53,225 nt of DNA from Bacillota bacterium (GCA_023426935.1 JAEZBR010000004.1:1-53225), one strand, 5' to 3'; numbered from the stretch's first letter, positions 27,265 through 35,946 are shown. Program-made: numbers and translations. The notes: a model not told the origin generated them from the sequence alone.

Positions 27265-28494
27265 ATGGATCATTACTTAAATTACCTGAAGTCTAGTTCC
27301 AAAACTATCGAGATCTATGATCGGTTACTGTTAGTGGTGGGGCGTCATGGTCAAGGGAAGACCAACTTCTTAAAAGAGATCAATGAAGGTAAATATACCT
27401 GCGATTCCAAGCCGGAGAAGATCTTTCACTTCGGAATCATTCCGGATCATGAATTGACTTTAAAGATCTTAAATGAAGCTAAGATCAATGACGATGAGAG
27501 TTTGAACCAATTCATTAAGGAAGAGTTTAATTCGGAAGTCGTTAATATTCTTCAAGAACGAATCAATTATAATAATTTAGTTCAGTCCCAGTTAGACGGA
27601 AATCTATCTTATAAACGATTGATTATTCTGGCGATCTTACAACGAATGAAGGTTAGTAATTCCCTGATCCTGATCGATGAACCGGAATTACTGGCTCATC
27701 CGGTCATCCGGCAGGAATTGATGGTACGGATCCGGGAACTGCAACAGGTCGGAAATATCTTAGTCGTGGCGACTAACTTAGACAATGTGATCGCGGATCT
27801 ACTGACTGATCCCTTACAGATTGTCAGGTTAGATCTAATTAACGGGGTGAATCGGATCTCCCAGATCGAAATAAACAAACTCGAAGAAAAAGTCAAGGAA
27901 TTCTATCGGAGTAATCCGAAGTTATTAAAACGTTTCTCCAACGCTAATCAGTTCGATTACGGACTTAAAGAGATCGTGGAGAATAATTACCGCAGTTACC
28001 TCGCGGCTTCCTTAAGAGACCATTTCTTCGATATCTTATTCTCCAAAGTAGCGATTATCGGGGAAGGGGCTTCCGAAGGGATCTTATTCGATTATGTGGA
28101 AACTTACTTACATCCCAATTGGATCCGGGATAAACAAGTTACCTTCATCAATTGTTTAGGTAAATCAACGATGCCGCTATATTTCTTATTCCTGGAAGAA
28201 TTAGGCTTAAAGATCATCTGTATGCACGATTACGATAACGATACCAATCCGGTCCATGTGGCTTACAGTAAAGCCCTTAAAGCCCATGAGAATAACGATC
28301 CTAAGCATTTTAAGGAAATGGTCATAGATCCGGATCTGGAAGGGATCTTGGAGATCAATCCGGAATATAAGTTAGAATCGATCGAGAAACCGGTCAATAT
28401 CTATATCAATACCTTTGTCTCGGGTAAAGCCAGCGGTAAAGTAATCGAATTGACTAAGAATTGGGAATCGATCATCAAGAAAATGGAGCAATAA
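27265..28494 (+). CDS. OLD-like ABC ATPase with TOPRIM domain
   Basis: A 409-residue protein. LLLVVGRHGQGKTNFL (Walker A, about 26-33) and SLILIDEPELLAH (Walker B with the catalytic Glu) mark an SMC/RecF-type ABC ATPase; GNLSYKR is a shortened signature motif. From about residue 262, VAIIGEGASEGILFDYV followed by INCLGKS and CMHDYDND looks like a TOPRIM nuclease domain with its Glu and Asp-x-Asp metal ligands. This combination defines the OLD nuclease family (phage P2 Old, GajA). The length is shorter than most class 1 OLD proteins. No GajB-like helicase is nearby; the next gene, 1 nt away, is a CcdA-thioredoxin fusion. Role in defence or DNA repair is possible but unproven. Confidence 0.75.
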   Translation: MDHYLNYLKSSSKTIEIYDRLLLVVGRHGQGKTNFLKEINEGKYTCDSKPEKIFHFGIIPDHELTLKILNEAKINDDESLNQFIKEEFNSEVVNILQERINYNNLVQSQLDGNLSYKRLIILAILQRMKVSNSLILIDEPELLAHPVIRQELMVRIRELQQVGNILVVATNLDNVIADLLTDPLQIVRLDLINGVNRISQIEINKLEEKVKEFYRSNPKLLKRFSNANQFDYGLKEIVENNYRSYLAASLRDHFFDILFSKVAIIGEGASEGILFDYVETYLHPNWIRDKQVTFINCLGKSTMPLYFLFLEELGLKIICMHDYDNDTNPVHVAYSKALKAHENNDPKHFKEMVIDPDLEGILEINPEYKLESIEKPVNIYINTFVSGKASGKVIELTKNWESIIKKMEQ

Positions 28495-28495
28495 C

Positions 28496-29632
28496 ATGAA
28501 CGAATCACTATCGATTATCGGGGCGTTTCTGGAAGGATTACTATCTTTCTTTTCACCCTGTGTCTTACCTTTATTACCGGTCTATTTAGGTTATTTGAGC
28601 GGGAATGCCCGTACCCAACTATCCGATGGATCTTATGTCTATGATCGTAAGAAGGTCTTACTACAGACCTTATGTTTCATTCTGGGGATCTCGTTCGCGT
28701 TTGTTCTATTGGGTTTAGCGTTAACGGCGGTGGGTAAGTTCTTCAGTAACTACCAAAGTACCTTTAAAATAATCGCGGGGTTATTGATCATAATCTTAGC
28801 CTTGGTTCAGTTCGGGGTCATTAAGATCTCCTTCCTGGAGAAGAGTTCGAATCTGACCGGTAAAGTAAATGTGTCCAATATGAATCCCTGGGTCGCCTTT
28901 GTCCTAGGATTCTTGTTCAGTTTCACCTGGACCCCCTGTGTGGGTCCGGCCTTAAGCGGTATCGCGCTTTATGCGTCCACCAGTGCGACGGCTTATTTAT
29001 ACATGTTAGTATATGCCCTGGGGTTTGTGATCCCGTTTATCGCGGTCGGTTTTTTTACGACCGAAGTCTTAAACTTCTTTAAAAATCGCAAGAAATTAAT
29101 GCCGATCCTAGTAAAGATCGGAGCTTCAATCTTATTAATCATGGGGTTCTATAGTTTCTATCAGGGAATTACCGGACTTAAGACGCAACAGAAACAAGAA
29201 GAGACCACGACTAGCGTGGAATCCTATACCTTTACCTTAAATGATCTGGAAGGTAACCGGTATCGCTTGGATGATTATAAGGGTAAACCGATCGTGGTCA
29301 ATTACTTTGCGACTTGGTGCGGATATTGCCAGGAAGAGATAAAAGTCATAAGTGAACTAGCGCAAGAGTATCCGGATGTTCAATTCATCGGCGTTTTGGA
29401 AGTAACCAATGAGACCGACAGTGCTTTAAAGACTTACCTGGACAGTGCGGATCTACCGTATCTGATCTTGATCGATAAAGGGGCTTCCGTGGGTAATAAC
29501 TGGGGCGTTTCGGGTTATCCGACGACTTTCTTCATTAATTCCGATTATACCTTCTATGGTTCTTATCCGGGCTATACGACCAAAGATAACTTCGTCAAAG
29601 CGATCGAGAGTATCGGCGGGACTGGAAAATAA
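28496..29632 (+). CDS. CcdA-type membrane protein fused to thioredoxin
   Basis: A 378-residue fusion. Residues 1-225 form a CcdA/DsbD-like six-helix membrane domain with the paired Cys in SFFSPCVLPLLP (Cys22) and FTWTPCVGPALSG (Cys148), which carry electrons across the membrane. Residues about 240-378 form an outward TlpA/ResA-like thioredoxin with FATWCGYCQE (Cys275, Cys278) and GYPTTFFI including the cis-Pro. It should pass reducing power from cytoplasmic thioredoxin to disulfides outside the membrane. GGAG within the end of the preceding gene serves as ribosome site, with a single base between the two genes. Confidence 0.93.
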   Translation: MNESLSIIGAFLEGLLSFFSPCVLPLLPVYLGYLSGNARTQLSDGSYVYDRKKVLLQTLCFILGISFAFVLLGLALTAVGKFFSNYQSTFKIIAGLLIIILALVQFGVIKISFLEKSSNLTGKVNVSNMNPWVAFVLGFLFSFTWTPCVGPALSGIALYASTSATAYLYMLVYALGFVIPFIAVGFFTTEVLNFFKNRKKLMPILVKIGASILLIMGFYSFYQGITGLKTQQKQEETTTSVESYTFTLNDLEGNRYRLDDYKGKPIVVNYFATWCGYCQEEIKVISELAQEYPDVQFIGVLEVTNETDSALKTYLDSADLPYLILIDKGASVGNNWGVSGYPTTFFINSDYTFYGSYPGYTTKDNFVKAIESIGGTGK

Positions 29633-29672
29633 GGGTCAATTAAGGTAAGATTTTAAGGAAAAGAGGCACAAC

Positions 29673-30386
29673 ATGATCTATGGTGAAATCTTAGCCGGGG
29701 GAATGGGAACCCGGATGGGCAATACGGAGAAACCTAAGCAGTTTTTAATGTTAGGGGATAAACCGATCGTGATTCATACCCTGGAACAATTCTTAATGAA
29801 TCCGCAATTCGATAAAGTTTTATTGGTCGTTCCCCATATCTGGATGGAATATACCAAGGATATCGTAGATAAATACTTACCCCAGAACGAAAAAGTTGTG
29901 ATCGTGGAAGGCGGTAGTAGCCGTAATGAGACCATCATGAACGGTTGTAAGTATCTTAAAGTTAATTATGGCCTAAATAAAGACGATATTATCGTGACCC
30001 ACGATTCGGTCCGTCCTTTTGTGACCCAACGGATTTTGGATGAGAATATCGCCGGCGTCAAGAAATACGGTGCCGTCGATACGGTCATTCCGGCCGTCGA
30101 TACGATCGTTAATTCAACTGACGGGAAAGTTATTTCGGCGATCCCGGAACGGAAAGAGTATTATCAGGGTCAGACCCCGCAGAGTTTCTATATCGAAGAA
30201 TTAATGGAAGTGTATGAGAGTTTAAGTGAAAAAGATAAGAGTATCTTAACGGATGCCTGCAAGATCTATACGATCAAAGGTAAGACGGTCGGACTAGTAA
30301 AAGGCGAAGCCTTCAACCTAAAGATCACGACCGGTTACGACCTGAAACTGGCGACCGCAATCATTGAAGGTAGTTTAAATGCTTAA
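29673..30386 (+). CDS. tarI: Ribitol-5-phosphate cytidylyltransferase
   Basis: Makes CDP-ribitol for wall teichoic acid from CTP and ribitol-5-phosphate. The 237 residues belong to the IspD/TarI superfamily: MIYGEILAGGMGTRMGNTEKPKQFL (nucleotide loop), GGSSRNETIMNG, THDSVRPFV, and QTPQSF. The N terminus and the partner gene for ribulose-5-phosphate reductase, which overlaps by 8 nt, favour TarI over the isoprenoid enzyme IspD. AGAGG precedes the ATG. Confidence 0.9.
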   Translation: MIYGEILAGGMGTRMGNTEKPKQFLMLGDKPIVIHTLEQFLMNPQFDKVLLVVPHIWMEYTKDIVDKYLPQNEKVVIVEGGSSRNETIMNGCKYLKVNYGLNKDDIIVTHDSVRPFVTQRILDENIAGVKKYGAVDTVIPAVDTIVNSTDGKVISAIPERKEYYQGQTPQSFYIEELMEVYESLSEKDKSILTDACKIYTIKGKTVGLVKGEAFNLKITTGYDLKLATAIIEGSLNA

Positions 30387-31395
30387 TGAACGTTACCGGT
30401 TGATCGCGCCTAAACAACTAAGAATCGATTTTGTGGCCGAAAAGATCGGGGACGATGATTTAGTCGTGCGCCCGCAGTATCTCGCGATCTGTGCGGCGGA
30501 TCAGCGTTATTACCAGGGTTTACGTTCGAAAGAGATCTTGGATAAGAAGTTACCTTTAACTCTGATCCATGAAGCGATCGGTTCGATCGTTTATGACCCT
30601 AAGAATGAATATCCGCAGGGAACTAAATGTGTTCTGATCCCGAATATTCCGCATTCCGATTCTTCAATCAAAGAAAACTATCGCGCGGATTCAAAGTTCG
30701 CCTCCAGTTCGGTCGACGGGTTTATGCAACAGTTAGTTGTGATCTCCGGAAAAAGGATAATTCCTTATACGAATATCGCCCCGGAAGCGGCCGTCATGAG
30801 TGAGTTATTGAGTGTGGGAATGAATGCCTACAATAACTTCGAAAGAGTCGCGATCAGTAATAAAGATACCTTAGGGATCTGGGGTAACGGTCCGGTGGGG
30901 TTTATGACCGCCCTGATCCTCAAACAGAAGTATCCGAATTCGAAAGTCTATTTATTCGGAACCGATGAACATCGGTTAGGTTACTTCAGTTTTGTCGACG
31001 GGATCTATCTGATTGATCAGATCCCGGATAAATTAAAGATCGACCATGGGTTTGAGTGTGTCGGGGGACCCAACAGTGCCAACGCGATCAATCAGATCAT
31101 CGATCTGATCAATCCCCAGGGAACGATCTCCCTAATGGGTGTTTCCGAGAATCCGGTCGCCTTAAATACCCGCATGGTTCTGGAAAAAGGTTTAACCCTG
31201 ATCGGTCATTCCCGTTCCAGCTACGAAGATTTTAAACAGGTCATTGAGTTACTGGAGAAAGATCCAACCTTAACGCCTTATTTACAGACGATCGTTTCCG
31301 ATACGGTCAAAGTATCGGGGATCGAAGAGATGGATCAGGCCTTTAAGTTAGACCGGGTGAATGACTTTAAGACCGTCATGGTCTGGAACGTCTAA
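30379..31395 (+). CDS. tarJ: Ribulose-5-phosphate reductase
   Basis: Zinc-type medium-chain dehydrogenase that reduces ribulose-5-phosphate to ribitol-5-phosphate, the substrate of TarI. In its 338 residues, YLAICAADQRYYQGLR holds a Cys-Asp of the metal site, LIHEAIG the next His-Glu, and GIWGNGPVGFMTALIL the nucleotide-binding fold. YGLRSKE-type and IPHSDSSIKENY segments are typical of TarJ. The gene overlaps tarI by 8 nt and precedes the glycerophosphotransferase-like genes directly, in the tarIJ order known from other Firmicutes. Confidence 0.92.
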   Translation: MLNERYRLIAPKQLRIDFVAEKIGDDDLVVRPQYLAICAADQRYYQGLRSKEILDKKLPLTLIHEAIGSIVYDPKNEYPQGTKCVLIPNIPHSDSSIKENYRADSKFASSSVDGFMQQLVVISGKRIIPYTNIAPEAAVMSELLSVGMNAYNNFERVAISNKDTLGIWGNGPVGFMTALILKQKYPNSKVYLFGTDEHRLGYFSFVDGIYLIDQIPDKLKIDHGFECVGGPNSANAINQIIDLINPQGTISLMGVSENPVALNTRMVLEKGLTLIGHSRSSYEDFKQVIELLEKDPTLTPYLQTIVSDTVKVSGIEEMDQAFKLDRVNDFKTVMVWNV

Positions 31396-31396
31396 A

Positions 31397-32527
31397 ATGT
31401 TCGCTAAATATTTAGTACCGTTCTTACAACATCGTCGTTTCCAATCAGAACGACGCCTTTATACTGAAGCCTGTAGGGCGAACGAAGTTAATCCGAAGTT
31501 AGTCGTTCTGGCGACGAATCGGAAGTGGGATAACGGTTCGAACTTGGCTTATCTTAAGGAAGCGCTGGATAAGACGGATTATGAAGTAAAGATCTTAGAA
31601 ACGGATAAGATCCATCCGGAAGCGAAAGATTTTTATGTGATTCTTTCCCAAGCTAAATATCTGATCATCGACGATTTCTTTCAGTTATTTTATGCGTTGG
31701 ATCTCCGAAAAGAAACGATCTTTATTCAGGTCTGGCATGCCTTAGGCGCTTATAAGACATTCGGGTATGGCAGAGAAGGAAAGGCGGCTGTCGCGAGTCC
31801 TTATTCCCTAACCCATAAGAACTATACCTATGCGATCACCAGTTCGACTTCCCTAGTCGACATTTATGCGAAGTCCTTCGGGATCAGTAAAGCTAAAGTT
31901 ATTCCGACCGGGATCCCCAGAAGTGATCTCTTCTTCAGATCTGACAAGATAAAAGAAAGTAAGGATTATTTCTATTCGAAATATCCGGAACTGAAAGATA
32001 AGAAAATAATCCTCTTCGCTCCGACTTTTCGCGGCGATAGTAAAAAGAATGCGCATTATCCCTTAGAATATTTCCCCTTAGATAAATTTTCGAAGTCTTT
32101 AAAAAACGATGAAGTTTTAATCTTAAGACAACATCCCTTCGTGAAACAACGGATGGAAATACCCCCGGAAAGTAAAGATAAGATCTACGATCTTTCGGAC
32201 TACGGCGATATAAACGGATTATTGTTAGTATCCGGTTTATTGATCACGGATTATTCTTCCCTGATCTTTGAGGCCGCCTTGGCGAAGCTTCCCACGATCT
32301 TCTATTTACCGGATCTTAAAGAATATATTAACGAACGAGACTTTTATTATCCGTTTGAAACCTATAAAATAGGAGAGGTATATGAAAGCTTCGATCAGTT
32401 ACTTGAAGGATATCATCTGGCTAAACCTGATGAAACGAAAGTAACGGACTTAAAGAAACGGTTCATGGATCGTTGTGACGGTCAAGCGACCAAACGCTTC
32501 ATCGCTGAGATCTTGGAAAGGAAATAA
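31397..32527 (+). CDS. CDP-glycerol/ribitol phosphotransferase family protein (TarF/TarL-like)
   Basis: A 376-residue teichoic acid polymerase-family protein (PF04464). QVWHALGAYKTFGYG, IPTGIPRSDLFF, FAPTFRGDS, LRQHPFVK and TDYSSLIFEAALAKLP are the expected motifs, including the catalytic His residues. The family transfers polyol phosphate from CDP-glycerol or CDP-ribitol to a lipid-linked acceptor at the inner membrane face. I chose ATG 31397, one base after the tarJ stop; an in-frame ATG at 31361 lies inside tarJ and adds a tail of no family character. With tarIJ upstream, CDP-ribitol is the likely donor. Confidence 0.9.
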   Translation: MFAKYLVPFLQHRRFQSERRLYTEACRANEVNPKLVVLATNRKWDNGSNLAYLKEALDKTDYEVKILETDKIHPEAKDFYVILSQAKYLIIDDFFQLFYALDLRKETIFIQVWHALGAYKTFGYGREGKAAVASPYSLTHKNYTYAITSSTSLVDIYAKSFGISKAKVIPTGIPRSDLFFRSDKIKESKDYFYSKYPELKDKKIILFAPTFRGDSKKNAHYPLEYFPLDKFSKSLKNDEVLILRQHPFVKQRMEIPPESKDKIYDLSDYGDINGLLLVSGLLITDYSSLIFEAALAKLPTIFYLPDLKEYINERDFYYPFETYKIGEVYESFDQLLEGYHLAKPDETKVTDLKKRFMDRCDGQATKRFIAEILERK

Positions 32528-32529
32528 GG

Positions 32530-33651
32530 ATGAAAACCCTGGCGGTAGGTATCTTCTTCTTAAAGATTATTTACTTCTTTATTAAGTTGTCTAATCCGAC
32601 TAGGGATCAGATCACTTTCATTTCCCGCCAGGATAGCGGTTATAGTTTGGATATGGATCTGGAAGTAAGTTATCTCAAAGAAAATTATCCCGAAATTAAA
32701 ACGGTCATTTTATATAAGAAGTTAGGTAAATCCCTAAGCAGTAGGTTAAGTTACATCAGTCATATCTTTACCCAGATGACTAATATCGCCCGCAGTAAAG
32801 TCGTGGTGTTAGACGGATACTGTATCGCGATCTCGGTACTGAATCATAAGCACGATCTGACCGTCGTTCAGATGTGGCACGCGCTAGGATCTTTAAAGAA
32901 ATTCGGTTATTCGATCTTAGATCAGAAGGAAGGCCGCAGCAGTAAGATCTCCAAAGTCATGCGGATGCATCATAACTATGATTATATCTTAGCTTCCTCG
33001 CCGGTCGCCGCGGAGAATTTTAGGGAAGCGTTCAATGCCCGCAAGGATCAGATGATGGTGCTAGGCTTACCTAGAATGGATTACTTACAATCCAAGGAAG
33101 TCAAAGAAAAGATCCGCAAGAAATACTATGAAATATATCCCGAAGCGAATAACTCTCTGCCTACGGTTTTATATGGACCGACGATGCGGATCGGTAAGGA
33201 AGCGGACTATCAAAGTTTGGTAGATAACTTAGATCTTCATAAATATAATCTCATGATCAAACTACATGACGGTAAAGAATTAGTTTATGTTCAGGGTAAA
33301 TTAATCGATCGGGGGATCAACTTCGCCGGGATCGAGGCGTTACATCTGGCGGATTACTTTATCTCGGATTATTCCGCGATGATCTATGAAGCCGCATTAT
33401 GCCGTTTACCGATCTATCTCTATGTGTATGACTACGATGAATATATGAAATCCCGAGGGCTCTATTTAGACTTCATGAAAGAGATGCCGGGCTTTATCTC
33501 CAAAGATATTCATGAGATCGTTAATGCGATCGATCATCAGGTCAACGACAACCAGCGAATTGACGGATTCTTACAACGTTATATAACTAATAGGAATGAG
33601 AATATTACGGCCGCCTTAGGTAAATTCCTGGCGGAGAAATGCGAGGACTAG
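32530..33651 (+). CDS. Second CDP-glycerol/ribitol phosphotransferase family protein
   Basis: A 373-residue paralogue of the preceding gene with an N-terminal hydrophobic segment (LAVGIFFLKIIYFFIKL) that may anchor it. VQMWHALGSLKKFGYS, GLPRMDYL, LYGPTMR, IKLHDG in place of the R-Q-H-P motif, and SDYSAMIYEAALCRLP are visible. The diverged LHDG suggests a role different from its neighbour, such as primase (TarB-like) versus polymerase. TAAGGA stands directly before the ATG and the gap to the upstream gene is 2 nt. It belongs to the same tar operon. Confidence 0.87.
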   Translation: MKTLAVGIFFLKIIYFFIKLSNPTRDQITFISRQDSGYSLDMDLEVSYLKENYPEIKTVILYKKLGKSLSSRLSYISHIFTQMTNIARSKVVVLDGYCIAISVLNHKHDLTVVQMWHALGSLKKFGYSILDQKEGRSSKISKVMRMHHNYDYILASSPVAAENFREAFNARKDQMMVLGLPRMDYLQSKEVKEKIRKKYYEIYPEANNSLPTVLYGPTMRIGKEADYQSLVDNLDLHKYNLMIKLHDGKELVYVQGKLIDRGINFAGIEALHLADYFISDYSAMIYEAALCRLPIYLYVYDYDEYMKSRGLYLDFMKEMPGFISKDIHEIVNAIDHQVNDNQRIDGFLQRYITNRNENITAALGKFLAEKCED

Positions 33652-33652
33652 G

Positions 33653-33970
33653 ATGAAAGAAAGATTAGCGAAACCGATCAAAGAAGGGGAAAGAGTCGCG
33701 GCTTCTTTCTTATTGGCCGGCTATGTGATCGCGGCCGCTTTATTCCTTCTCCAGATGAAGTCCTTAGGCTTCTCGTTACCGGAACTAGGGATCTTCTATG
33801 CGTTTACTATTTTAGCCGGTTTCGGGTTAGGAAACTTGGTCTTCAGTTCGAAAAATGATCATTCAACTTTAATCTTAACGGACATTATCTTAGTCTTAAT
33901 GATCGTCCTATATACTCTGTGTTGTACGGTATTGATAACCTGGATCCAAAACTTCTTTGTACTGATATAA
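33653..33970 (+). CDS. Small membrane protein, unknown function
   Basis: A 105-residue protein with three predicted membrane helices (about 16-37, 44-66 and 73-103) after a charged N terminus, MKERLAKPIKEGERVA. I do not recognise a family. It starts one base after the tar transferase stop and its stop is followed at once by the operon terminator, so it is the last gene of the tar transcript; a role in teichoic acid assembly is guessed from position only. Confidence 0.75.
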   Translation: MKERLAKPIKEGERVAASFLLAGYVIAAALFLLQMKSLGFSLPELGIFYAFTILAGFGLGNLVFSSKNDHSTLILTDIILVLMIVLYTLCCTVLITWIQNFFVLI

Positions 33971-34016
33971 AAAACGACCAAGGGAACTGGGGGATGTCCA
34001 ACGGTCGTTTTATTTC
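33971..34016 (+). terminator. Terminator of the tar operon
   Basis: Arms AAAACGACC (33971-33979) and GGTCGTTTT (34003-34011) form a 9-bp stem that ends in a T-rich tail; the loop is long (23 nt) and can pair internally. It starts right after the stop of the small membrane protein gene. Confidence 0.7.
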
Positions 34017-34129
34017 AATCTGAACTAATCAGGTTGCATTATTAATATAAAAGACTTAAGTGAACTTTAGCTGAACAAAAAGGAAATATAACTTGAAGTA
34101 ATACCGCAGAATTGTGGAAAGGGGCCCGT

Positions 34130-35332
34130 ATGATCATTCATAGTAAACATGTATATACTTCCCAGGGAGTCAAGGATGTAAATTTAATCATTGAAGGTAA
34201 GAAAATCAAAGGAATTATTCCGGCTGATGGGAAAGCGGATAAGGATTATGGTGAGCTAAGAATCATTCCCGGAATCATCGATACGCATAATCACGGAACC
34301 TTAGGTTACAGTATGGCTAATAAGGATCCGGATTTTCCTAAACAGATAAAAGGTTATGTCAAAGGTCTAGTCTCCCAAGGGGTGACCGGGATCTTAGCGA
34401 CCTGCGGGGAACCCAGTTTATATCCCGATCTTGTCAACGCGATCAGGGAAGATTATCTCGGTGCCAAGATCATCGGGATCCATAGTGAAGGACCTTATTT
34501 AAATCGGGTAGGTGAGAAAGCGGTCGATTTGGGACATCCGGATATTGACTTGAAGTATTTAGAAAATATGGTCAAACAAGGCCAGGGACATTTAAAACTA
34601 GTCGGGATCGCCCCGGAACTGCCGAAAGCGAAAGAAGCGATAACTTATCTCTTAAGTCAGGGTGTTAAAGTCGCGTTTACCCATTCGGACTGTAACTATG
34701 ACCAAGCCAAAGAAGCTTTTAGATGGGGTATCTCTGTCACGACCCATACCGCCAACGTGATGAGCGGGATCCATCATCGTCATATGGGCGGATTAGGGGC
34801 CTGTCTGTTGGATCAGAATGTCAATAACGAAATCATCTGTGATCTATTGCATGTGAATAAAGAAATGTTAGAGATCATGTTTAAGTGTAAGCCTTATTCC
34901 AAGTTCTTGATGGTCTCGGATAATGTTCCTTTAGCCGGTGGTCCCCAAGGTACCTATACGATGGAACTGGACCCCGGCGAGAAACTGATCTGTACGATCG
35001 ATTGGCAGGGTTATTGTCTGACCGAGACCGGAAGATTATTCGGCAGTACTAAACCGGTCATGTTCGGCATTAAGAACTTAGTTACGAAGTTAGATATTCC
35101 CCTGGAAAAAGTTCTGGAAATGAGTAGTTTAAATCCGGCCAGATTATACGGTTACGGGGATTCTAAAGGCAGTATCGAAGCCAATAAGGATGCGGATCTG
35201 GTGATCATCGACGATAATTATGAAGTTCTTCAAACTTATCGTGAAGGTAGAATCGTTTATGACCATAAGATCGATACGGATCTATTCAATCCGGAATTCC
35301 TTAAACAGGCACATTTTCTTCCGGCAAAGTAA
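34130..35332 (+). CDS. nagA: N-acetylglucosamine-6-phosphate deacetylase
   Basis: Removes acetate from GlcNAc-6-phosphate to give glucosamine-6-phosphate, in amino-sugar recycling. The 400-residue amidohydrolase shows IIPGIIDTHNHG, the GIHSEGPYLN metal-site Glu, THSDCNYDQA, TTHTANVMSGIHHRHMG and MVSDNVPLAGG with the catalytic Asp, then a C-terminal DADLVIID strand. I chose ATG 34130, preceded by AAAGGGG; the in-frame GTG at 34112 lies upstream of that site. Single-gene unit with terminators on both sides. Intracellular GlcNAc-6-P balance links it to the amino-sugar polymers made nearby. Confidence 0.93.
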   Translation: MIIHSKHVYTSQGVKDVNLIIEGKKIKGIIPADGKADKDYGELRIIPGIIDTHNHGTLGYSMANKDPDFPKQIKGYVKGLVSQGVTGILATCGEPSLYPDLVNAIREDYLGAKIIGIHSEGPYLNRVGEKAVDLGHPDIDLKYLENMVKQGQGHLKLVGIAPELPKAKEAITYLLSQGVKVAFTHSDCNYDQAKEAFRWGISVTTHTANVMSGIHHRHMGGLGACLLDQNVNNEIICDLLHVNKEMLEIMFKCKPYSKFLMVSDNVPLAGGPQGTYTMELDPGEKLICTIDWQGYCLTETGRLFGSTKPVMFGIKNLVTKLDIPLEKVLEMSSLNPARLYGYGDSKGSIEANKDADLVIIDDNYEVLQTYREGRIVYDHKIDTDLFNPEFLKQAHFLPAK

Positions 35333-35366
35333 TCGTAAGGTAAGATAGTCAGCTATTTACCAAAAT

Positions 35367-35392
35367 AACAAGCACTCCGAAGAGTGCTTGTT
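35367..35392. terminator. Bidirectional terminator between nagA and 60-aa gene
   Basis: Perfect 11-bp stem AACAAGCACTC/GAGTGCTTGTT around a CGAA loop. It lies 34 nt after nagA, and 6 nt after the convergent small gene with ATTTT following on that strand. A shorter version of the same hairpin stands after the other copy of the small gene. Confidence 0.75.
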
Positions 35393-35397
35393 GCGCT

Positions 35398-35580
35398 TTA
35401 GATTTTGTCTATCTTTCCTTCATAATAAAGTTGGACTCTTCGTAGCTGTTCTTTTGTTGGTAGAGGATGCGTACGATTATATTCATCCTGAACTTCCTTA
35501 GGCACCTTAACGAATTTTAAAGGTTCATCAGCCATTTTGCGCCAATATCTTTCTTCTGCTTTGGTTAGTTTTTCAGCCAT
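35398..35580 (-). CDS. 60-residue protein, distal tandem copy
   Basis: MAEKLTKAEERYWRKMADEP and onwards, 60 residues, charged, soluble and mostly helical; no family recognised. It is identical at 46 of 60 positions to the copy at 35764, with the ends (first 14 and last 7 residues) unchanged and differences in the middle, a pattern suggesting conserved function or recent duplication. GGAGG stands 7 nt before the ATG. The ATG overlaps the stop of a toxin-gene tail fragment (ATGGCTGA). Since the gene followed an ADP-ribosyltransferase gene in the other copy, an immunity or antitoxin role is a reasonable guess, but nothing in the sequence proves it. Confidence 0.65.
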   Translation of the reverse strand: MAEKLTKAEERYWRKMADEPLKFVKVPKEVQDEYNRTHPLPTKEQLRRVQLYYEGKIDKI

Positions 35581-35659
35581 TTAATGCCTCCAAGACAAGT
35601 TTGTCCTTTTCTATGCTTAGTATATGGAATTGGTAGTACTTGTCAAATAGAAATACCCT
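35573..35659 (-). pseudogene. Duplicated C-terminal tail of ADP-ribosyltransferase gene
   Basis: An open stretch reading RVFLFDKYYQFHILSIEKD to LVLEALNG and a UGA stop overlapping the distal 60-aa gene start. From LFDK on, 20 of 25 residues match the tail of the ADP-ribosyltransferase C-terminal piece. A TAG precedes it in frame and no similarity is seen further upstream, so only the end of the toxin gene was carried along in the duplication. Confidence 0.7.
35619..35646 (-). promoter_or_regulatory. Possible promoter of the distal 60-aa gene
   Basis: On the minus strand TTGACA and TATACT with a 16-base spacer, about 40 nt before the ATG. The matching site is kept in the other copy although the spacer sequence differs, which supports function. 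It lies within former toxin coding sequence. Confidence 0.5.
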
Positions 35660-35736
35660 CTACTTAACAACTTTGTTTAAACTAATAATTAATGTCGATA
35701 ATAAATGTAAATATATATTACATCATCCAATTAAAA

Positions 35737-35754
35737 AGCACTCCGGAGAGTGCT
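35737..35754 (-). terminator. Terminator of the proximal 60-aa gene
   Basis: On the minus strand AGCACTC, loop TCCG, GAGTGCT, then TTTTTAA: a compact 7-bp stem with a T-run 10 nt after the stop codon. It is the partner of the hairpin after the distal copy. Confidence 0.75.
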
Positions 35755-35763
35755 CATTGCGCT

Positions 35764-35946
35764 TTAGATTTTATCAATCTTGCCTTCAACATAAAGTTGG
35801 ATTCTTTTTAATTGCTCTTTTGATGGTATCGGATGAGTGCGATTAATTTCATCCGCAACTTCCTTAGATGCCCGGACCCAACCTAAAGGTTCATCAGCTC
35901 TTTCACGCCAATATCTTTCTTCTGCTTTGGTTAGTTTTTCAGCCAT
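35764..35946 (-). CDS. 60-residue protein, proximal copy next to ADP-ribosyltransferase
   Basis: Starts MAEKLTKAEERYWRERADEP and ends KIDKI, 60 residues, charged and probably helical; unknown family. It is a 77 percent identical paralogue of the gene at 35398. Its ATG overlaps the stop of the ADP-ribosyltransferase reading frame in ATGGCTGA, which indicates translational coupling between the two in the ancestral operon. GGAGG lies 7 nt upstream and a TTGACA/TATACT pair within the toxin tail could let it be expressed alone, as expected for an antidote that must outlast or precede a toxin. This role is inference from gene order. Confidence 0.7.
   Translation of the reverse strand: MAEKLTKAEERYWRERADEPLGWVRASKEVADEINRTHPIPSKEQLKRIQLYVEGKIDKI

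Noticed and set aside
35594..35605. GACAAGTTTGTC inverted repeat in the leader of the distal 60-aa gene, with a weaker GACAAGTGTGTC in the other copy
   Set aside because: The arms are only 5 and 4 bp and lie in the toxin tail coding sequence, so conservation can be explained by duplication and coding; not enough for an operator call.
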